A stretch of 5,653 nucleotides of DNA from Pseudobutyrivibrio sp. UBA1225 (GCA_002309345.1 DBWZ01000022.1:1-5653), one strand, 5' to 3'. Numbered from the stretch's first letter, positions 1 through 5,590 are shown. Notes: generated from the sequence alone by a model not told the origin. Translations and numbers: made by a program.

Positions 1-2
1 AA

Positions 3-884
3 GTGCGTGGAGGAAGTCTTAATTTGCGGCAAACCGCCAGCACTAGTGCGACGGTACTGGCCTCCATTCCCAACAATACCTCTCTTGTACTGGAAACTGT
101 AAATGGCCAAAATGCATGGTTTAAAACCAGCTATAATGGCGAAAACGGCTATGTTGTTGCACAGTATATCGCGATCACCAGCGGCGTAGATACTTGTACC
201 GTAACTACTGCTTCCGGGTCGCTGAATATCCGTAAAACGCCTTCAAACGGCGCAAGTGTAATATATACTGCTGCGAGGAATTCCCTGTTGTATCTTCTCG
301 ATTCCACCTCTATAACTGATTGGTATCGAGTAAGCAGTTCTTCTGGTACTGGCTGGGCCATGTCTTCTTTCCTGACTATTGGTGGTAATAATACAGAGCC
401 CCCAAGCACCAACTTGTCTGTTGATGATTATATCGCTAATCTTCAGAGTTTCTGTAACTGCGGATGGACATATATGCCATCTGGCTGTAATACTAATAAT
501 AAAACCATTGATTGTGCTCATTACCCATACAAAGCACGTAATAGTCAAGGCGGAAAAGGCTGTACGACAGAGTATAACAGCTATCTTTCTTCAAAAGGTC
601 TGATTTCTGACCTTGGCGGCTATAATGGCTTGCAGCGAGGCATGGAAGTATTTCAGCAAGATGCAGATGATCCTTCCAAAAAAAGTCACATGGGAGTTTA
701 TGCAGGCAAAATCATGATCAATGGCGTTGAATATCATGGGGTATATCAGTCCTGTAGCTCTCACAACACTATAGCAACTGTTTATAACAATGGCGTTCCT
801 GGAGACTCCGGTCCTAATCTGACAGAAATGAAAAATGGCAAATGGAAATACTGGGGTTGGTCACAATACATAAATCATTTATAA
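3..884 (+). CDS. Phage-type lysin: two SH3b repeats plus NlpC/P60-like cysteine peptidase (5' partial)
   Basis: This is probably an endolysin or cell-wall hydrolase that cuts peptidoglycan. The first visible residues (GGSLNLR) already lie inside an SH3b repeat, so the gene starts upstream of the window; the GTG at base 3 is just an in-frame codon. Numbering from that codon, SH3b repeat 1 covers about residues 1-58 and repeat 2 about 64-126 (second GSLNIR motif at 72-77). A short Pro/Ser/Asn linker follows. The catalytic domain spans about 140-293. It has a GWTYMPSG segment, the likely nucleophile Cys171 in TIDCAHYPYKAR, and the likely catalytic His229 in KSHMGVYAG, matching the DC...H(V/M)G(I/V)Y pattern of NlpC/P60 enzymes. 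The end reads YWGWSQYI, as is common in these lysins. SH3b repeats usually bind the cell wall. A strong terminator follows the stop. A host wall hydrolase is the alternative, but the nearby holin favours a phage lysin. Confidence 0.88.
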   Translation: MRGGSLNLRQTASTSATVLASIPNNTSLVLETVNGQNAWFKTSYNGENGYVVAQYIAITSGVDTCTVTTASGSLNIRKTPSNGASVIYTAARNSLLYLLDSTSITDWYRVSSSSGTGWAMSSFLTIGGNNTEPPSTNLSVDDYIANLQSFCNCGWTYMPSGCNTNNKTIDCAHYPYKARNSQGGKGCTTEYNSYLSSKGLISDLGGYNGLQRGMEVFQQDADDPSKKSHMGVYAGKIMINGVEYHGVYQSCSSHNTIATVYNNGVPGDSGPNLTEMKNGKWKYWGWSQYINHL

Positions 885-890
885 TATCAG

Positions 891-920
891 CAGGAGGCTC
901 ACACACGAGCCTCTTGTTTT
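891..920 (+). terminator. Rho-independent terminator after the lysin
   Basis: A perfect 7-bp stem (GAGGCTC 894-900 / GAGCCTC 907-913) encloses an ACACAC loop. It extends to 10 bp with one G-T wobble at 891-893 / 914-916, and TTTT plus a T-rich stretch follow. It sits 6 bases past the lysin stop codon. The minus strand lacks a T run after the stem, so it should mainly stop + strand transcription, although the convergent SH3-like gene also ends close by. Confidence 0.85.
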
Positions 921-957
921 CTCTTGAGTTTTCAAATGAGTGTATTTTGATTCTCCC

Positions 958-1824
958 TTACCATTCGATCTTAACAGCCCACTCATTATATACTTTTCCC
1001 TTGAAATCCTTTCCGACAATTACGAGGGATGTTGTCTTTTCAATTGTAACAAAGCTATCGTAAAATGTACCGTCATCTTCTTTTGTCTCAATGGTATAAA
1101 GCTCTTTGCCACTGATGCCATCATAAACAATAAGTGCTATAAGCTCTTCTGTGATAGGACAATTCTTCGCTGGTTTTATTTTAATACTAATATTCGAGGT
1201 GGCCTCATCATATGTTAGAATACCTTCTAAAACAGGTATGTCGCCAACTGGCCAGTCACGCAAATCAAATTGCATATAGGTCCTTAAGTCAGTTGTTGGC
1301 ACAAAGCCTCGCAACACATCACCTGTGGTACTTTCAATATATGCCCAATTATCCATTGTTGCTAAACAAGTTACCCAGCAGCCTTCCGGAAGGGTAAGAA
1401 GATTAGCTTTCGATAATAAAGGGTCATCTGTGATAGATGTAGTTTTGTTTGTGTATGCAGTTATGTGCGAAAAATCTAAATCTTCTACTTTGGCTCCTTC
1501 TGGCATATCCTGTTCAGGAATCCAACCAATACGCATATGGGTATCGCTGATAGCATATTGAATCATGACCCACCCATTTTCCTTACCGAACACCTGAATC
1601 CAATCGCTTGTTGATACTACAGCTTTTCCATTTGCACCACGCATGTATTCCTCCCCAGGGCCTGAATAAACAGCTAATAATTTCTTATCGGGAAAACGGA
1701 GCCTTTCCGCTGTTAATGTAATATCAGGAATAGAGGATGTTACGCTAAAGCCTTCTGCATTTCCGATAGCAAGCAAATCAAAAAGTATTGCCAGAACACA
1801 TGTGAGTAATAAAAGAATTCTCAT
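958..1824 (-). CDS. Secreted SH3-like domain protein, 288 aa
   Basis: This is an exported protein of unknown precise function. Residues 1-23 form a signal peptide: MR, a long Leu/Ile/Val core, and a likely cleavage after GNA. There is no lipobox cysteine and no later membrane segment, so it is probably released or wall-associated. Residues about 48-108 look like an SH3b-type domain (AVYSGPGEEYMRG start, DWIQVF and GWVMIQY strands, GWIPE end). Residues about 121-180 look like a second, divergent one (GCWVTCL, WAYIES, GFVPTTDL). Residues about 187-288 are an all-beta-looking tail with no motif I recognise. The ATG start is supported by GGAGGAG at 1829-1835, four bases upstream. It lies downstream of the kinase gene on the same strand, 316 bases away, so co-transcription is possible but unproven. 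SH3b domains often bind peptidoglycan or sense the envelope; that role here is an inference. I see no convincing promoter directly upstream. Confidence 0.8.
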   Translation of the reverse strand: MRILLLLTCVLAILFDLLAIGNAEGFSVTSSIPDITLTAERLRFPDKKLLAVYSGPGEEYMRGANGKAVVSTSDWIQVFGKENGWVMIQYAISDTHMRIGWIPEQDMPEGAKVEDLDFSHITAYTNKTTSITDDPLLSKANLLTLPEGCWVTCLATMDNWAYIESTTGDVLRGFVPTTDLRTYMQFDLRDWPVGDIPVLEGILTYDEATSNISIKIKPAKNCPITEELIALIVYDGISGKELYTIETKEDDGTFYDSFVTIEKTTSLVIVGKDFKGKVYNEWAVKIEW

Positions 1825-1874
1825 TTTTCTCCTCCATATTCATTGAGATGATGGACAGCAAGTAACGTAATACC

Positions 1875-1889
1875 TTTTTCTCCGAAAAA
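1875..1889. repeat. 6-bp AT-rich inverted repeat
   Basis: TTTTTC and GAAAAA are separated by TCC, giving a perfect 6-bp inverted repeat. It lies about 50 bases upstream of the SH3-like start codon and next to the 1896-1912 palindrome. It could be an operator half or a chance A/T-run pairing. Confidence 0.4.
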
Positions 1890-1895
1890 CATCCT

Positions 1896-1912
1896 ATGGC
1901 AATCGTTGCCAT
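1896..1912. repeat. 17-base palindrome (7-bp arms, 3-base centre)
   Basis: ATGGCAA-TCG-TTGCCAT is perfectly inverted. It lies 71 bases upstream of the SH3-like gene. On the minus strand it is followed, six bases later, by TTTTT, so it may be a weak terminator for read-through from the kinase gene or an operator for the SH3-like gene. The sequence supports the symmetry; the role is open. Confidence 0.55.
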
Positions 1913-2140
1913 TTGCGGATTCATAGAGGACATTGGGAAACACATTGAATTTTTATTTGACCAGTTTTATTTCCTCGATGATTGATAATACAATGCCGAC
2001 GTAGTCTTTCTACCTGTGTATACCATAGCGTGTTCGACCCATCTGGAAATATCTAGCAGTCAGATCTATACACATGTCGATTGAATAGCTTTAAAATTGA
2101 TGCCAACGGCCATAATTCTTTTATGAGACTTAATTGCCTA

Positions 2141-3592
2141 TTAGCATCTTTCTAATGCTTGACGCATTTCTGATGCTGAAGAATAGCGCATCTTGGGATC
2201 AAAAGTGCAAGCTTTGAGTATAACATCTTGCAGACGATGGCTTGTTTTGGGGATGCGAGGAATCTGCTCACCTGCTATTCTTCTGGATAACGCCGTATTT
2301 CTTTCACTAGACGAGTAGGGATATGGCCCTTCTGGCATAAAAGGAAGTCGATTGTCATTAAGCAAGTAATACATTACTATTCCTAGGGAATATATATCAG
2401 CATTAAACGAATAAGGCTCCCCTCTAAATACTTCTGGAGCAGCGTATTGCGGTGTAAAAACACGATCAGCATTAGACAAGCTACTAACGGTGGTTGAAGC
2501 GCCAAAATCACCAAGCTTATACTCACCCCATGATGAAACATAGATGTTTTCAGGCTTAACATCTCTATGAATTATACCAAGAGAATGGCAGGATTCCAAA
2601 GCCTTGCAAATATCGATCCCAATTTTTACTATATTTTTTTGACTCATTTGATTTTCTGTTAAGCTCTTTGTTATAGGCGTAAGTAGTTCCATTCGAATAA
2701 TTAAATCGCGGCTTCCATCTTCTAATTCAACTACTTCGTGATCCTCATAACAAGTAATATGTGATCTCCCTTGCAATGCCTGCAATATAGCAACTTCTCC
2801 ATATATGCTTCGGAATAGCTGCCAATCAAAACCGTTTTTCTCTTCAGTCGCCTGTTTTTCAGCCACTGTATTTACATGAATGATTTTAATTGCTGCTTTT
2901 TGCGTAACTCCGTATTCCTCCCTTATAGCTTCATAAACAGACCCAACAGAACCTTTTCCAAGTAAGTAGGATAATTTCCAATGTCTCAGTACAATATTCC
3001 CCGTTTTGTAGTTGCCATTTTGGATATGTGTCTCAGGGTTGACAAGCGAGTGTATGTTTATCCGGTCAATAAAGGTTTTCTCCTCGTCTGCAATTGGGAC
3101 GCTCTTTAATATGTTGCTTTGATATATGGTCATAGCGCAAGTTTTTTCTATGATATCTGGAAGACGATTAATTAGAGAATTCAGCTTTTCTACCATCTCA
3201 GATAATTCCGTTTGATGACTCATCAAAGGAGACTCTACCTGAGTTGAAGATTCTAATTGCTTAACACAAGGCTGGAGATAATACCCTATCCCGTTAAAAG
3301 GAACTATCATCCGAGTTTTAAGAATTGCATTTAGTCCAGAGACTATTTTTCGAATGGAGTCATTAGATATACATTCGTCAACGTATGCCCTTCCTTCTGG
3401 GAGCGTTTTAGAAAAATCATCATTCGGTACAAAAGCATCATGAATACGGTTTTCCATAAGAAGAAGTAAAGATAGATATAATTGTCGTCTGAGTCGAACA
3501 GCGACACCGTTTACCTCTACAGATCCATTTCTTGTATTAACAATTACCGAGTTTCCTATTGAATACTTTCCATCAAGTGAAGTGCTAAACAC
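2141..3592 (-). CDS. Winged-helix/Ser-Thr protein kinase fusion, 483 aa
   Basis: This is a soluble Hanks-type Ser/Thr kinase with an N-terminal domain resembling the OmpR/PhoB (Trans_reg_C) winged helix. Residues about 12-107 show the pattern: a short beta start with VNGVAVRL, a helical LYLSLLLLMEN segment, a helix SNDSIRKIVSGLNAILK, and a wing ending MIVPFNGIGYYL, comparable to the usual ...RGVGYRL end. A Ser-rich and helical linker covers about 110-200. The kinase domain spans about 204-483 and keeps all key residues: GKGSVG glycine loop (212-217), Lys236 in AAIKI, helix-C Glu266, HRDVKPEN (Asp344, Asn349), DFG (362-364), and APE (385-387). The HRD arginine suggests activation-loop phosphorylation. 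There is no membrane segment and there are no PASTA repeats. GTG is chosen as start because AGGAGGGAGG (3598-3607) precedes it by 5-9 bases; the longer TTG reading would translate through that site. The kinase call is nearly certain; the winged helix rests on pattern only. Confidence 0.93.
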   Translation of the reverse strand: MFSTSLDGKYSIGNSVIVNTRNGSVEVNGVAVRLRRQLYLSLLLLMENRIHDAFVPNDDFSKTLPEGRAYVDECISNDSIRKIVSGLNAILKTRMIVPFNGIGYYLQPCVKQLESSTQVESPLMSHQTELSEMVEKLNSLINRLPDIIEKTCAMTIYQSNILKSVPIADEEKTFIDRINIHSLVNPETHIQNGNYKTGNIVLRHWKLSYLLGKGSVGSVYEAIREEYGVTQKAAIKIIHVNTVAEKQATEEKNGFDWQLFRSIYGEVAILQALQGRSHITCYEDHEVVELEDGSRDLIIRMELLTPITKSLTENQMSQKNIVKIGIDICKALESCHSLGIIHRDVKPENIYVSSWGEYKLGDFGASTTVSSLSNADRVFTPQYAAPEVFRGEPYSFNADIYSLGIVMYYLLNDNRLPFMPEGPYPYSSSERNTALSRRIAGEQIPRIPKTSHRLQDVILKACTFDPKMRYSSASEMRQALERC

Positions 3593-3597
3593 AGAAT

Positions 3598-3607
3598 CCT
3601 CCCTCCT
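3598..3607 (-). promoter_or_regulatory. Ribosome binding site fixing the kinase GTG start
   Basis: The minus strand reads AGGAGGGAGG, a doubled Shine-Dalgarno. It lies 5 bases (inner copy) to 9 bases (outer copy) before the GTG at 3590-3592. An alternative in-frame TTG at 3614-3616 lies upstream of it and has no site of its own, so the shorter protein is preferred. Confidence 0.8.
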
Positions 3608-3622
3608 ACATTCCAAATAATT

Positions 3623-3644
3623 AATATCACATGAATGTCACATG
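3623..3644. repeat. 11-bp tandem repeat in the kinase leader
   Basis: Two adjacent 11-base units, AATATCACATG and AATGTCACATG, match at 10 of 11 positions. A weaker third unit (TATTTCATG...) follows. The spacing equals about one helical turn, which would place two protein molecules on the same DNA face. The repeat lies 31-52 bases upstream of the kinase start codon, downstream of its promoter, where a bound protein could block transcription. Confidence 0.6.
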
Positions 3645-3662
3645 TATTTCATGTTTTTATCC

Positions 3663-3729
3663 TGCCGATTTGATAAGCTGGTCTCGGATCCGAGAGAAAG
3701 GGTTCCGCCATTCTCAGCAACAACCGGCA
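3663..3729 (-). ncRNA. Possible folded 5' leader of the kinase mRNA
   Basis: On the minus strand, TGCCGGTT (3722-3729) can pair with AATCGGCA (3663-3670) over 8 bp including one G-T wobble. This encloses a 4-bp GCTG/CAGC stem (3715-3718 with 3677-3680) and the self-complementary 3682-3695 hairpin. The outer stem would start about 8 bases into the transcript predicted from the promoter. No known riboswitch is recognised; the pairing was found by eye, and chance folding is possible. Confidence 0.3.
3682..3695. repeat. Perfect 14-bp palindrome
   Basis: TCTCGGATCCGAGA equals its own reverse complement. It lies about 45-50 bases downstream of the predicted kinase -10 box. It could be an operator for a dimeric regulator, possibly the kinase's own winged helix, or a hairpin in the leader RNA. 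Confidence 0.75.
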
Positions 3730-3743
3730 TTTTTAATATTTAC

Positions 3744-3771
3744 ATTATACACGGTCAGCAGCTTTTTTCAA
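3744..3771 (-). promoter_or_regulatory. Sigma-A type promoter for the kinase gene
   Basis: On the minus strand, TTGAAA (3766-3771, 5 of 6 to consensus) is followed after 16 bases by a perfect TATAAT (3744-3749). Transcription should begin near 3737, giving a leader of about 145 bases before the GTG. This gives the kinase its own transcription, independent of the phage genes on the other strand. Confidence 0.75.
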
Positions 3772-3926
3772 AATTCAACACGAAGATTTGCTGATAAGAC
3801 CCAAGTCAGTAGAGCAAGAAAAGCCGGGGAATGATCACGAGATGCAGCTTTCAAAAGAAAAAGTGGCGGAAACCCATCTCAAAAGATTACACAATAAGAT
3901 ACCAAAAAACAGGAGGCTTATCTATC

Positions 3927-4403
3927 ATGAAAAACACAGTAAATACCGGAATTGTTACGGTTGGCACGGCTGCAATTACTACATTGCTTGGCGCATGGGA
4001 TAATGCGCTTGAAATTCTTTTGATCGTAATGGCCCTTGACTACATCACGGGTATTATCGCTGCATTTATGCAAAAAAAGCTAAAGGCATCCACTGGCTAT
4101 GAAGGGCTGATAAAAAAGGGCTCGATGTTTTTAGTTGTAATTCTTGCTGCTCAGGTTGACAGACTCACGGGAAACAGCAACACAGTCTTCCGTACGTGTA
4201 CTGCTTTCTTCTTCATTGCAAATGAATCTCTTTCAGTAATTGAGAATGCTCGGGAAATCGGCATTGAACTCCCTGCGTTTCTTGAGAAATATATTAGGAG
4301 AATTAAAAAGGAAAACAATGATCACACGGAATCGCTAACGAACAATTGTGATAATTCTAAAGAACAAGATCCCCAGAATTCTTCTAATGACAAAAAGCAA
4401 TGA
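3927..4403 (+). CDS. Phage holin family protein (PF05105-like), 158 aa
   Basis: This is a small membrane protein that probably forms holes in the cytoplasmic membrane so that the lysin reaches the wall. It resembles the Cph1 / toxin-secretion holin family (PF05105, TIGR01593, which includes TcdE). Visible family features are hydrophobic segments near residues 8-22, 27-48, 66-79 and 86-99. There is also a LDYITGIIAAF motif followed by STGYEGLIKKG, and the late FFIANESLSVIENAREIGIELP motif. The last 30 or so residues are charged and Asn/Ser-rich, as expected for a cytoplasmic holin tail. The ATG start is supported by AGGAGG (3911-3916) ten bases upstream; the frame stays open 32 codons further back but without a ribosome binding site. 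Holins usually sit beside the lysin gene; here a two-gene opposite-strand cassette lies between them. Confidence 0.9.
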   Translation: MKNTVNTGIVTVGTAAITTLLGAWDNALEILLIVMALDYITGIIAAFMQKKLKASTGYEGLIKKGSMFLVVILAAQVDRLTGNSNTVFRTCTAFFFIANESLSVIENAREIGIELPAFLEKYIRRIKKENNDHTESLTNNCDNSKEQDPQNSSNDKKQ

Positions 4404-4448
4404 CTTCATTATAAGAACGCAGGCCATTATTCCCTAGCGTTAGGTTTC

Positions 4449-4491
4449 GCTATTGATACACCATGGCTTTTGCGAAAAAAGGTGTCATAGC
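4449..4491 (+). repeat. Two-part hairpin between holin and ArpU-like gene
   Basis: GCTAT (4449-4453) pairs with ATAGC (4487-4491), and ACACC (4458-4462) pairs with GGTGT (4481-4485). Inside, TTTT and AAAA flank GCG. A separate short hairpin, TAGCG/CGCTA, overlaps the left arm. There is no T run after the structure, so it is not a classical terminator. It lies in the 177-base gap, 90 bases before the next start codon, and might be an RNA element or operator. Confidence 0.4.
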
Positions 4492-4580
4492 ATCCTATTG
4501 CATCTAACAAAAGCTAGCATTATTTACTTCAATACACACTTTCCCTCTTCTGAACTATATATATAAGGAGGAAGTTTACA

Positions 4581-4988
4581 ATGCTGCATGATAAAACTCT
4601 CACCACAATCGAAGAGCAGGTTAAGCGTTTGTTCCGGCAAAACCTGGAGTCTGACCGTTTTGCAGTTGAGATGACGCTTCGACACAATGGGAAAAACGTA
4701 ACTCCTCAACTTCAGGAAAGCCTAGATCGAATCGCGCTGCTGCAAGCGGGAACAGATGTGCTATATAATCTGCTTTCTGAAAATGAAAAAATTGTAATTC
4801 GCTATCATTATATTCAAGGGTTGGACTGGGACTGTGTGAATGGTGAATTTGAGAAAAGGTGGGGCTCTGGAGCCTTGAAAAGCAAACGTAGCATGATTAA
4901 CTATCAGAATAAAGCATTTCGTAAGATGGCACAGTACATTCAAAACAACAAAAACACTTATGATTTTTCTTGGCTTGAAAGATTATAA
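4581..4988 (+). CDS. ArpU/RinA-like phage late transcription regulator, 135 aa
   Basis: This is a small sigma-region-4-like DNA-binding protein. In Firmicute phages, proteins of the ArpU/RinA type activate late (packaging, structural or lysis) genes. Residues about 1-60 are helical and charged, without a clear motif. Residues about 62-122 resemble the helix-turn-helix of sigma region 4: YNLLSENEKIVIRYHYIQG, then DWDCVNGEFEKRWG, then a basic helix SKRSMINYQNKAFRKMAQYI. The ATG start has AAGGAGG (4565-4571) nine bases upstream. It follows the holin in the same direction after 177 bases without a terminator, so the two may share a transcript. A short AT-rich hairpin (4989-5010) and a strong terminator come after the stop. 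ArpU-like genes are often at the end of the early region, so a position just after a holin is somewhat unusual. The exact family is a resemblance judged by eye. Confidence 0.75.
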   Translation: MLHDKTLTTIEEQVKRLFRQNLESDRFAVEMTLRHNGKNVTPQLQESLDRIALLQAGTDVLYNLLSENEKIVIRYHYIQGLDWDCVNGEFEKRWGSGALKSKRSMINYQNKAFRKMAQYIQNNKNTYDFSWLERL

Positions 4989-5010
4989 AACAAAAGATGA
5001 AATCTTTGTT
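4989..5010 (+). repeat. AT-rich hairpin right after the ArpU-like stop
   Basis: AACAAAAGAT pairs with ATCTTTGTT around a GAA loop, 9 bp with one bulged A. It begins at the base after the stop codon and has no T run, so it may protect the mRNA end or be incidental. Confidence 0.35.
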
Positions 5011-5039
5011 AGCTGCATAGATAAGGTTGAAACAAAAAT

Positions 5040-5076
5040 CTCTGGCGGCCATTAAGAGTAGCCAGAGTTTTCTTTT
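5040..5076 (+). terminator. Strong, probably bidirectional terminator
   Basis: CTCTGGC (5040-5046) and GCCAGAG (5061-5067) form a perfect 7-bp stem with a 14-base loop, followed by TTTTCTTTT. On the other strand the stem is followed by ATTTTTG, so it can also end transcription of the convergent ASCH gene, whose stop is at 5131. Confidence 0.88.
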
Positions 5077-5130
5077 GTGAGAATAGAGGAGATAGATCAC
5101 TACCTGCTTTTGCTTACTCCCAAAAGACAA

Positions 5131-5431
5131 TTACTGGCACGGCCTATTTGACCACATGGTCAACGGCTTAACAGCATCTTCAACCAAAGTATCATGAAAA
5201 TCAAACATTTCAACTGGATAACTACGGATGAGTTTCTCAAAAGATGCGACTCTCTTTAGCCTAACAACTTCCACGCTGATTATTTTCAGTTTCTGTATTT
5301 TCAAGAATAATCTGGTCTCCAGGCTTGATTCTTTGTCTATTTTCATCATTGCATCTGATTTCAGTATACTCTGTTCCTTTTTCCAATTCTTCAAAGTGCT
5401 CTGGAAGTAATTTCATCCGGAATTGATTCAT
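5131..5431 (-). pseudogene. ASCH-domain protein, frameshifted
   Basis: The first part, starting at the ATG 5429-5431 with GGAGGT (5438-5443) upstream, reads MNQFRMKLLPEHFEELEKG, then TEYTEIRCNDENRQRIKPGD and QIILENTETENN before a stop at 5261-5263. This matches the start of ASCH domains (conserved G..Y.EIR.ND..R..IK.GD.I). The expected continuation, ISVEVVRLKRVASFEKLI, is in another frame and runs to a stop at 5131. The switch lies near 5276-5300; one extra base in the AATAATC area, or a two-base loss, would explain it. Joined, the product would be about 100 residues, close to a normal ASCH protein. Its last 20 residues (KPLTMWSNRPCQ end) do not look like a typical ASCH end (usually ...YG.LGI), so the 3' end may also be altered. 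ASCH domains are thought to bind RNA. A sequencing error rather than a true frameshift cannot be excluded. Confidence 0.75.
5148..5163. repeat. 16-bp palindrome in the ASCH 3' end
   Basis: TTGACCA-CA-TGGTCAA has perfect 7-bp arms around a 2-base centre. It falls exactly where the ASCH product stops resembling its family, so it may mark a recombination or deletion junction, or be a regulator site. Confidence 0.6.
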
Positions 5432-5443
5432 ATACATACCTCC

Positions 5444-5459
5444 ACAATATATTGTACAA
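5444..5459. promoter_or_regulatory. Overlapping palindromes upstream of the ASCH gene
   Basis: ACAATATATTGT (5444-5455) is a perfect 12-bp palindrome and overlaps a second one, TTGTACAA (5452-5459). They lie directly before the ASCH ribosome binding site, over AT-rich sequence that could serve as a -10 box (TACAAT or TATATT), with only a weak -35 candidate. This fits a phage-repressor-type operator, but no matching regulator is seen in the window. Confidence 0.45.
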
Positions 5460-5561
5460 CAACGATAGATTGAACGCATTAATCTTTTTCTCGGACGCAT
5501 TTTGTTTTTCGCGATTGCATAAAAGACATTTCAACGCCTTTTGCCTTTTTTGTTCTTACTC

Positions 5562-5577
5562 AACTGTCAAACTGTCA
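5562..5577. repeat. 8-bp tandem repeat
   Basis: AACTGTCA occurs twice in a row and is followed by a partial third copy (AAC, 5578-5580). It lies 13 bases before the 25-bp tandem repeat. Confidence 0.7.
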
Positions 5578-5590
5578 AACTTCCGCGCAT

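Larger units (their letters stand above)
1825..2140. other. 316-base spacer between kinase and SH3-like gene, no supported gene
   Basis: The spacer contains the SH3-like gene's ribosome binding site, two short inverted repeats (1875-1889 and 1896-1912), and only broken short reading frames. On the + strand a 29-codon frame starts at 1896 (MAIVAICGF...) but lacks a ribosome binding site. On the minus strand two protein-like stretches, one containing RYFQMGRTRYGIHR and one containing DYVGIVLSIIEEIK, are split by a single in-frame TAG. They could be the remnant of a decayed gene, but I recognise no family. Just past the kinase stop the minus strand has a weak bulged hairpin (about 2098-2113) followed by CAATTTT, at best a poor terminator. 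Confidence 0.4.
3593..3926. promoter_or_regulatory. Divergent intergenic region between kinase and holin
   Basis: This 334-base region separates two divergently transcribed genes. It carries the kinase promoter (3744-3771), its roughly 145-base leader with two repeat structures, and the holin ribosome binding site (3911-3916). Reading frames that cross it on the + strand show no ribosome binding site or family resemblance. I found no convincing + strand promoter for the holin; it may rely on one upstream, or on an activator. Confidence 0.6.

Noticed and set aside
1896..1985. 29-codon frame MAIVAICGF... on the + strand
   Set aside because: There is no ribosome binding site; its first bases form the palindrome, and no family is recognised.
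3593..3616. TTG start giving a 491-residue kinase
   Set aside because: The Shine-Dalgarno AGGAGGGAGG lies inside that extension and is correctly spaced for the GTG at 3590-3592; no site precedes the TTG.
3661..3730. tRNA gene in the kinase leader
   Set aside because: The region folds, but it lacks a T-loop GTTCGA-type motif and a cloverleaf arrangement.
3631..3834. 67-codon + strand frame between kinase and holin
   Set aside because: It has no ribosome binding site or recognisable family, and it overlaps the kinase promoter, palindrome and repeats on the opposite strand.
3831..3926. Upstream extension of the holin to an ATG at 3831
   Set aside because: There is no ribosome binding site before 3831. 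The ATG at 3927 has AGGAGG ten bases upstream, and the family begins close to that residue.
3788..4003. 71-codon + strand frame overlapping the holin start
   Set aside because: It overlaps the well-supported holin in another frame, has no ribosome binding site, and is rich in charged residues as expected for an out-of-frame reading.
5261..5300. Programmed ribosomal frameshift in the ASCH gene
   Set aside because: I see no classical slippery heptamer with a downstream structure at the junction; simple mutation or sequencing error is more likely.
5228..5410. 60-codon + strand frame opposite the ASCH gene
   Set aside because: It is antisense to clear ASCH coding sequence, low in complexity (Phe/Ser/Leu-rich) and without a ribosome binding site.
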